A stretch of 10,607 bases of DNA from Phycisphaerales bacterium (lineage in GTDB: Bacteria > Planctomycetota > Phycisphaerae > Sedimentisphaerales > Anaerohalosphaeraceae): NCBI GenBank assembly GCA_003152975.1, contig PMBP01000113.1:4717-15323 (forward strand), read 5' to 3'. Below the pieces are notes generated by a model. The model saw nothing but the letters and a program-made list of their open reading frames with translations, searched no databases and was not told the DNA's origin. Both the position numbers and the translations under genes were made by a program. Below, piece after piece: positions 7,036 to 10,607 of this stretch (position 1 is its first letter; each line of letters begins with the position of its first letter).

Positions 7036-7221
7036 GTGATGCAGAGTGTCTTCGCCGGGAGTATGAATCCATACGGTGGCTACTTGAATATTGACGATAG
7101 GCCATTCACTGGAAGACAGGATCGGAGACCGTTTTGATTTCTGCCTCTCATAATCGGAAAAGCAGGCGGTTGCCGGAAGGCCCTCGATCTCAATTTTCAA
7201 TAGTCAATATTCAGTAGTCAA
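7036..7221. other. Spacer between the heme operon and hisI; no gene or clear terminator
   Basis: The two flanking genes converge here, yet I see no GC-rich hairpin with a T-run for either. A weak 5-bp hairpin (GTATG 7061-7065 with CATAC 7070-7074, loop AATC) lacks a T-tract. Base composition becomes noticeably AT-richer than in the genes. A minus-strand ORF runs through it but is mostly a shadow of the heme gene. Confidence 0.5.
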
Positions 7222-7222
7222 T
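7197..7222. repeat. Short imperfect direct repeat at the 3' end of hisI
   Basis: TCAATAGTCAAT (7197-7208) and TCAGTAGTCAAT (7211-7222) differ at one base and lie 14 bases apart. The second copy runs into the stop codon of hisI. The segment is AT-rich compared with the genes around it. Function unknown; it could be the decayed end of an intergenic repeat. Confidence 0.4.
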
Positions 7223-7635
7223 TACTTCTTGTATGCCTGCTTGGGGTCGTACACCTTTTCGGCGATCCGCTCCAGCTCGGTGGTGCTCCCGGCCTTCACG
7301 GCCCGGTAGAAGCAGGACTGGTATCCCACATGGCATTGCCCCTGGTCCACCCGCACCTTCAGAATCAGGCAATCCTGATCGCAATCGACCAGAACCCGCT
7401 CGATCTTCTGCGTGTGCCCGGATTCCTCGCCCTTGCGCCACAGCTTCGTGCGGCTTCGGCTAAAGTACACCGCCTGGCCCGTTCGCAGCGTCAGCTCCAG
7501 GGCCTCGGCGTTCATGTAGGCCACCATCAGCACCTGGCCGGTCGCCGCATCCTGGGCGACGGCGGTGACAAGGCCGTCTTTGTCAAACTTCGGGACCAGC
7601 TCCAGTCCCTCTTCTATTTTTTCATTGGCCGCCAC
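7222..7635 (-). CDS. hisI: Phosphoribosyl-AMP cyclohydrolase
   Basis: This enzyme opens the purine ring of phosphoribosyl-AMP, the third step of histidine biosynthesis, in the cytosol as a zinc-dependent dimer. At 137 residues it is the stand-alone form without the HisE pyrophosphohydrolase domain. Visible motifs are VLMVAYMNAEAL (35-46), YFSRSRTKLWRKGEESGHTQ (57-76) and VDCDQDCLILKV (83-94). The family's metal ligands are all present with the usual spacing: Asp84, Asp86 and Asp88 for magnesium, and Cys85, Cys101 and Cys108 for zinc. The start is GTG (7635-7633), with a GGGAGA ribosome binding site at 7646-7641, which makes it more likely than a downstream ATG. It stands alone and opposite to the heme operon, so its regulation is separate. 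Confidence 0.96.
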   Translation of the reverse strand: MAANEKIEEGLELVPKFDKDGLVTAVAQDAATGQVLMVAYMNAEALELTLRTGQAVYFSRSRTKLWRKGEESGHTQKIERVLVDCDQDCLILKVRVDQGQCHVGYQSCFYRAVKAGSTTELERIAEKVYDPKQAYKK

Positions 7636-7640
7636 AAGCG

Positions 7641-7646
7641 TCTCCC
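7641..7646 (-). promoter_or_regulatory. Ribosome binding site that fixes the GTG start of hisI
   Basis: Read on the minus strand, GGGAGA lies five bases ahead of GTG 7635. There is no ATG in a better position, so the GTG start is preferred. Confidence 0.6.
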
Positions 7647-7781
7647 GTCGTCAAAGGGGTCTTTCGAATTTCGCGGATTCCGAAAGGTTATCGAAATCCA
7701 ACGCCCTTTTCTATCATATTCCCATGGCTTTTGCCATCGTTTTCTCGGTGATACGGGGATGCCGAATATTTCATGACCCTC

Positions 7782-7809
7782 TTTTCATGTAACAAAACGC
7801 GGATATACT
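7782..7809 (+). promoter_or_regulatory. Candidate promoter for the secreted-protein gene
   Basis: TATACT (7804-7809) is a good -10 match. TTTTCA (7782-7787) is a moderate -35 match at 16 bases spacing. Transcription would start near 7816, leaving a leader of about 60 bases that contains overlapping hairpins. Pattern match only. Confidence 0.35.
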
Positions 7810-7824
7810 GGTCTTTTAGAATAA

Positions 7825-7846
7825 GGATCGAATGGTCGATCCATTC
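7825..7846 (+). promoter_or_regulatory. Two overlapping, mutually exclusive hairpins in the leader of the secreted-protein gene
   Basis: GGATCGA (7825-7831) pairs exactly with TCGATCC (7836-7842) around the loop ATGG. GAATGG (7830-7835) pairs exactly with CCATTC (7841-7846) around TCGAT. The two structures share bases, so only one can form at a time in RNA. In DNA the site could be a dyad operator. It lies just downstream of the predicted transcription start and about 20 bases before the ribosome binding site. Confidence 0.4.
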
Positions 7847-7878
7847 TACAACTGGTTACTCAGAACTGGAGGTTGATT

Positions 7879-10110
7879 ATGAAATCGTTGAAGAGATTCG
7901 CGGCGGGATGGGTGTTCTTCGTACTGGCAGGGGGGCTGGCCCTCGCCCAGGGGCCGTCTGCGGCCGAGAAGCTCTCGTCCCGCCTGCCGGAGGGGACGAT
8001 CGGTTTTGCCGCCACCGGCGGCTTCGAGCAGCTCAAGCCCGCGTTCAATCAGTCGTCCCTCGGTCAGCTCTGGAACAACCCGGGCGTCCAGGCGTTCTAC
8101 GCCCAGACCCGCGATGCCATCGTGGCCAGGATCAAGCTGGAAATCGCCAAGTCAGGCGATCAGGGGGCCGAGTCGCTCGTTTCGATTTTGCCCAAGCTGG
8201 TCGAGGAGATCATCCAGTGCCCGGTGGCCGTCGGATTCGTCGAGGTCCCGGCCCAGGATTCCACGAAGATGCCGTTCGGGGTCATGGCCATCGTAGAGGC
8301 CGGAAAGCGAAAAGAGAAAATTCAGCCCTTAATTGACCAGATTGAAAAGCTGGCGGGCGACGCGATCGTCGATAAGACGATCGGCGACATGTCGCTTCGT
8401 ACCGTCAAGGATTCCGGCGATGTCCCGGTCGTCTGGGGCTGGTATAAGGATTCGTTTGTCCTGATGGTCAACAACGCCTCCGGCGACTGGCTCGGCGGCC
8501 TCAAGACCCCCTCAGGCAAGCCCAGCCGTCTGGCCGGAGTGCCGGGCTACGGCGATCTGTTCGCGCTGTACTGCGACTTTCAGAAGATCGGGGGGATTGT
8601 CACGCGGGCTGCGGAAGCCGACGGCAAGAAGGAGAAACGGGACCAGGTCCGCAAGGTTCTGGATACCCTGGGCCTGCTAAAAGTTCAGTCCCTGACGGCC
8701 CGCGTGGGATTTTCCGGCAAGGACATGATCATGGACAAGTGGATCCAGGTCCCCGCCCCGCAGACCGGACTCTTTTCGGCCCTCAAGCCCGTGGATATGA
8801 AGCTGCTGGCCCGCACCGACGCCCGCTCGATGACCACGGCGACCTGGAATGTCGATTTGGCGATCCTGTATGATGTAATCTTCAAGGCCATCAACGCCGT
8901 CGCGCCCGAGGCCGAACAGCAGGACATCCAAAAGGCGATCGCCGATGTCGAGACCCAGGCCGGAATCAAGATTCGCAATGGCCTGCTGGCTTCCATCGAC
9001 GGATCGATGGTCGTCCAGTCGTATCCGTCGCTGGTGATTTCGGAAGTTCCCACCGGGGGATTTGCCCTGGTCGCGGGTTTGAAGGATGCGGCCCTCTTTG
9101 AACAGCAGATCAATGCCCTGATCGAACGGTTCGGCAAGGATCTCAAGCCGGAGGTTCTGCAGATCCGGACGGGCAAACTCGAAGGCGGCCAGTCCCAGAC
9201 CTTCCTGATCAGCCCGGCCCTGTCTCTGGTGCAGATCGTTCCCAACTGGACGGTCGCCGACAACCGGCTGATCCTGACCACCAATCCCAACCTCACGACG
9301 ATTATTCTCAAGCAGTACGTCGCCGACAAGCCCGCCTTCGCCTCGCTGGGTGACGACAAGGCCTTCCAGACCCTCACGGCCAAGTTGCCTTCGGGGATCG
9401 CGTGCTTCAAGTACAGCGACACAGCCGTCAGCGCCAAGCAGGTTTACCAGCAGCTCCAGCAGGTTTGGCCCATGGCGATGGGAATCGCGTCCGGACAGGG
9501 GCTTGCCCTGCCGGTGTCGTTGCCCGATATCCAGGAGCAACTCAAGGGCCTGGGCAAGAGCGTTGCCTACGGCTATCTCGACAATGACGGTCTCCATGGG
9601 CATTATCAGGGTAGTGGACTGGAGGCGTCCGCCGGTGGCTCCGTGGCTGGCGGGGCGATAGCGGCGGCGGTCATGTTGCCGGCGTTGGCCAAGGCCAAAG
9701 GCCAGTCCCAGCGGGTGGTCTCCATGAACAACCTCAAGCAGATCGGCATGGCCTGCCACATGTATGCCAACGATAACAAGGAGGAATTCCCGCCAAACCT
9801 GGAGGCCCTGGTCAAGTACGATCTGACCGACAAGGTTCTGGTCTCGCCGCGAAAACCGGCCAACCATTCCGGCCCCAGCTATATCTATATCGCCGGACAA
9901 AAGACCTCCAGCCCCATCGAGAACATCCTGGCTTACGAAGAACCCTCCTTCGCCAAAGACGGCATGGTCAATGTGTTGTTCCCGGATGGCCATGTCGAGG
10001 CGATGAAGGCGGACAAATTCCAGGAGGCCCTCAAGAAAACTTACGAACAATTGGGCCAGCCCATGCCAGAACAATCAAAGTCAAGCGGGGACGCCAAGGC
10101 CCCCGTTTGA
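7879..10110 (+). CDS. Secreted protein of unknown function with a C-terminal pseudopilin-like (NNLKQIG/DGHV) module
   Basis: The product is 743 residues. ATG 7879 is chosen over the in-frame TTG 7873 because GGAGG (7868-7872) lies six bases ahead of it. Residues 1-23 form a clear Sec signal peptide: basic KSLKR, a hydrophobic core, and a cleavage site after ALA-23. About 560 residues follow that I cannot assign. The C-terminal part starts with a small hydrophobic segment (GGAIAAAVMLPALAKAK, about 589-605), then MNNLKQIGMACHMYANDN (616-633) and NVLFPDGHVEAM ending near 708, with DGHV at 703-706. This is the body of the planctomycete/verrucomicrobial H-X9-DG pseudopilin-like (DUF1559-related) family. 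It lacks the prepilin FTLIE cleavage helix, and the H-X9-DG histidine is replaced by Lys. The tail is polar. It has its own candidate promoter and a strong terminator, so it is probably a single-gene unit. Export to the periplasm is likely; the function is unknown. Confidence 0.85.
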   Translation: MKSLKRFAAGWVFFVLAGGLALAQGPSAAEKLSSRLPEGTIGFAATGGFEQLKPAFNQSSLGQLWNNPGVQAFYAQTRDAIVARIKLEIAKSGDQGAESLVSILPKLVEEIIQCPVAVGFVEVPAQDSTKMPFGVMAIVEAGKRKEKIQPLIDQIEKLAGDAIVDKTIGDMSLRTVKDSGDVPVVWGWYKDSFVLMVNNASGDWLGGLKTPSGKPSRLAGVPGYGDLFALYCDFQKIGGIVTRAAEADGKKEKRDQVRKVLDTLGLLKVQSLTARVGFSGKDMIMDKWIQVPAPQTGLFSALKPVDMKLLARTDARSMTTATWNVDLAILYDVIFKAINAVAPEAEQQDIQKAIADVETQAGIKIRNGLLASIDGSMVVQSYPSLVISEVPTGGFALVAGLKDAALFEQQINALIERFGKDLKPEVLQIRTGKLEGGQSQTFLISPALSLVQIVPNWTVADNRLILTTNPNLTTIILKQYVADKPAFASLGDDKAFQTLTAKLPSGIACFKYSDTAVSAKQVYQQLQQVWPMAMGIASGQGLALPVSLPDIQEQLKGLGKSVAYGYLDNDGLHGHYQGSGLEASAGGSVAGGAIAAAVMLPALAKAKGQSQRVVSMNNLKQIGMACHMYANDNKEEFPPNLEALVKYDLTDKVLVSPRKPANHSGPSYIYIAGQKTSSPIENILAYEEPSFAKDGMVNVLFPDGHVEAMKADKFQEALKKTYEQLGQPMPEQSKSSGDAKAPV

Positions 10111-10129
10111 CCGGCTCGAAGAAACCCGA

Positions 10130-10174
10130 AAACAAAATAACCCCCGGCGAACCTTGCCGGGGGTTATTTTGTTT
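10130..10174. terminator. Strong bidirectional intrinsic terminator between convergent genes
   Basis: A 19-base arm (10130-10148: AAACAAAATAA then CCCCCGGC) pairs perfectly with 10156-10174 (GCCGGGGG then TTATTTTGTTT) around a 7-base loop, GAACCTT. The stem can be extended by CCCGA/TCGGG (10125-10129 with 10176-10180) across one bulged C at 10175. The GC core is flanked by an A-rich left arm and a T-rich right arm, so it works as a hairpin plus U-tract from both strands. It serves the secreted-protein gene (stop at 10110) and kamA (stop at 10197). Confidence 0.92.
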
Positions 10175-10196
10175 CTCGGGGTATGTTTTGTCGTGA

Positions 10197-10607
10197 TCAA
10201 AAGTTGTCGCAATGTCCCTGGCAGATCTTGTCTCGCCGATTCTGGCGGACCGTCTCCATCGGCTGGATGCGGCTGTACTGCCCGCTGGCCATCTCCCAGA
10301 CGCCCGGCGAGGACGCCTCGTGCGGGGTTTGTCCGTTGGTGGTCCACTGCGAATACGGCTCGGGGTACGCGATGAGCATCCCTTCGAAGTTCCGGATCAC
10401 CGTGTGCGTCGGGCTCATCGAGACGACATAGTTGGGCAGTATCGGGATCTTGCCGCCGCCGTGCGGAGCATCGACCACGAAGGTCGGGATCGCGATGCCG
10501 CTGACCCGCCCGCGAAGGTATTCCATGATCTCGATGCCCTTGGACAGCGGGGTACGGAAGTGCTCCACGCCCCGGACCAGGTCGCACTGGTACAGGTAGT
10601 ACGGGCG
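10197..10607 (-). CDS. kamA: Lysine 2,3-aminomutase, C-terminal part (5' end outside the window)
   Basis: This is the last 136 residues of a radical SAM/PLP enzyme that interconverts L-lysine and L-beta-lysine. The fragment begins [10 protein letters not shown] and continues with [40 protein letters not shown] and [15 protein letters not shown], all typical of the KamA C-terminal region. The two aspartates that bind the lysine side amino group in the clostridial enzyme (Asp293 and Asp330, 37 residues apart) are both present here (visible residues 9 and 46, also 37 apart). This argues for lysine rather than glutamate 2,3-aminomutase. The long C-terminal tail also argues against the shorter EpmB. 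The stop is TGA at 10199-10197. The role could be lysine degradation or synthesis of the osmolyte N-epsilon-acetyl-beta-lysine; the neighbouring gene lies outside the window. The N-terminal radical SAM cysteines are not visible. Confidence 0.93.
   Translation of the reverse strand, partial: RPYYLYQCDLVRGVEHFRTPLSKGIEIMEYLRGRVSGIAIPTFVVDAPHGGGKIPILPNYVVSMSPTHTVIRNFEGMLIAYPEPYSQWTTNGQTPHEASSPGVWEMASGQYSRIQPMETVRQNRRDKICQGHCDNF

Noticed and set aside
7713..7718. TATGAT on the minus strand as a -10 box for hisI
   Set aside because: No acceptable -35 hexamer lies 16-18 bases further upstream, so the promoter is not supported.
8677..10074. Minus-strand ORF of 465 codons opposite the secreted-protein gene
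   Set aside because: The forward gene has a ribosome binding site, signal peptide and recognisable C-terminal module. The antisense frame shows no family motif and is explained by high GC at codon third positions.
10081..10587. Minus-strand ORF of 168 codons overlapping the kamA end
   Set aside because: It is out of frame with the clear KamA sequence and runs through the terminator hairpin.

Overview
The window is a GC-rich bacterial segment dominated by one tightly packed, forward-strand operon. It encodes the siroheme-dependent ('alternative') route to heme b. The combination of this anaerobe-type radical SAM pathway, a lysine 2,3-aminomutase and a secreted protein ending in a pseudopilin-like NNLKQIG...DGHV module suggests a planctomycete, probably an anaerobic Phycisphaerae-type lineage. 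That placement is inference from gene content only.

Layout. Positions 1-150 hold the last 49 codons of a CcsA/HemX-type membrane protein. A short stretch (151-316) carries a good sigma70-like promoter and a doubtful small ORF. Then come hemC (317-1246), a cobA-hemD fusion (1239-2753), ahbC (2750-3907), hemB (3917-4891) and a 715-residue gene (4888-7035) that joins an AhbD-type radical SAM heme synthase to two siroheme-decarboxylase (AhbA/AhbB) units. Three gene junctions overlap by 4 or 8 bases and one has a 9-base gap, so this reads as a single transcription unit. A 186-base spacer follows, then hisI on the minus strand (7222-7635). A 243-base divergent intergenic region contains a candidate promoter and overlapping hairpins. 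Next is a 743-residue secreted protein of unknown function (7879-10110), then a strong bidirectional terminator (10130-10174). The 3' end of kamA lies on the minus strand (10197-10607).

How the genes work together. HemB makes porphobilinogen, HemC makes hydroxymethylbilane, and the HemD half of the fusion makes uroporphyrinogen III. The CobA half methylates that to precorrin-2. Siroheme is then decarboxylated by the AhbA/B units of the fused protein, AhbC removes the two acetate side chains, and the AhbD domain oxidatively decarboxylates the two propionates to give heme b. The step from precorrin-2 to siroheme (dehydrogenase plus chelatase) is not encoded here and would have to lie outside the window.

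The most notable points are the AhbD-AhbA/B fusion, which puts the first and last dedicated enzymes of the pathway on one chain, and a pair of perfect palindromes that sit in frame in the linker between these domains. The palindromes look like a dispersed repeat inserted into the coding sequence.
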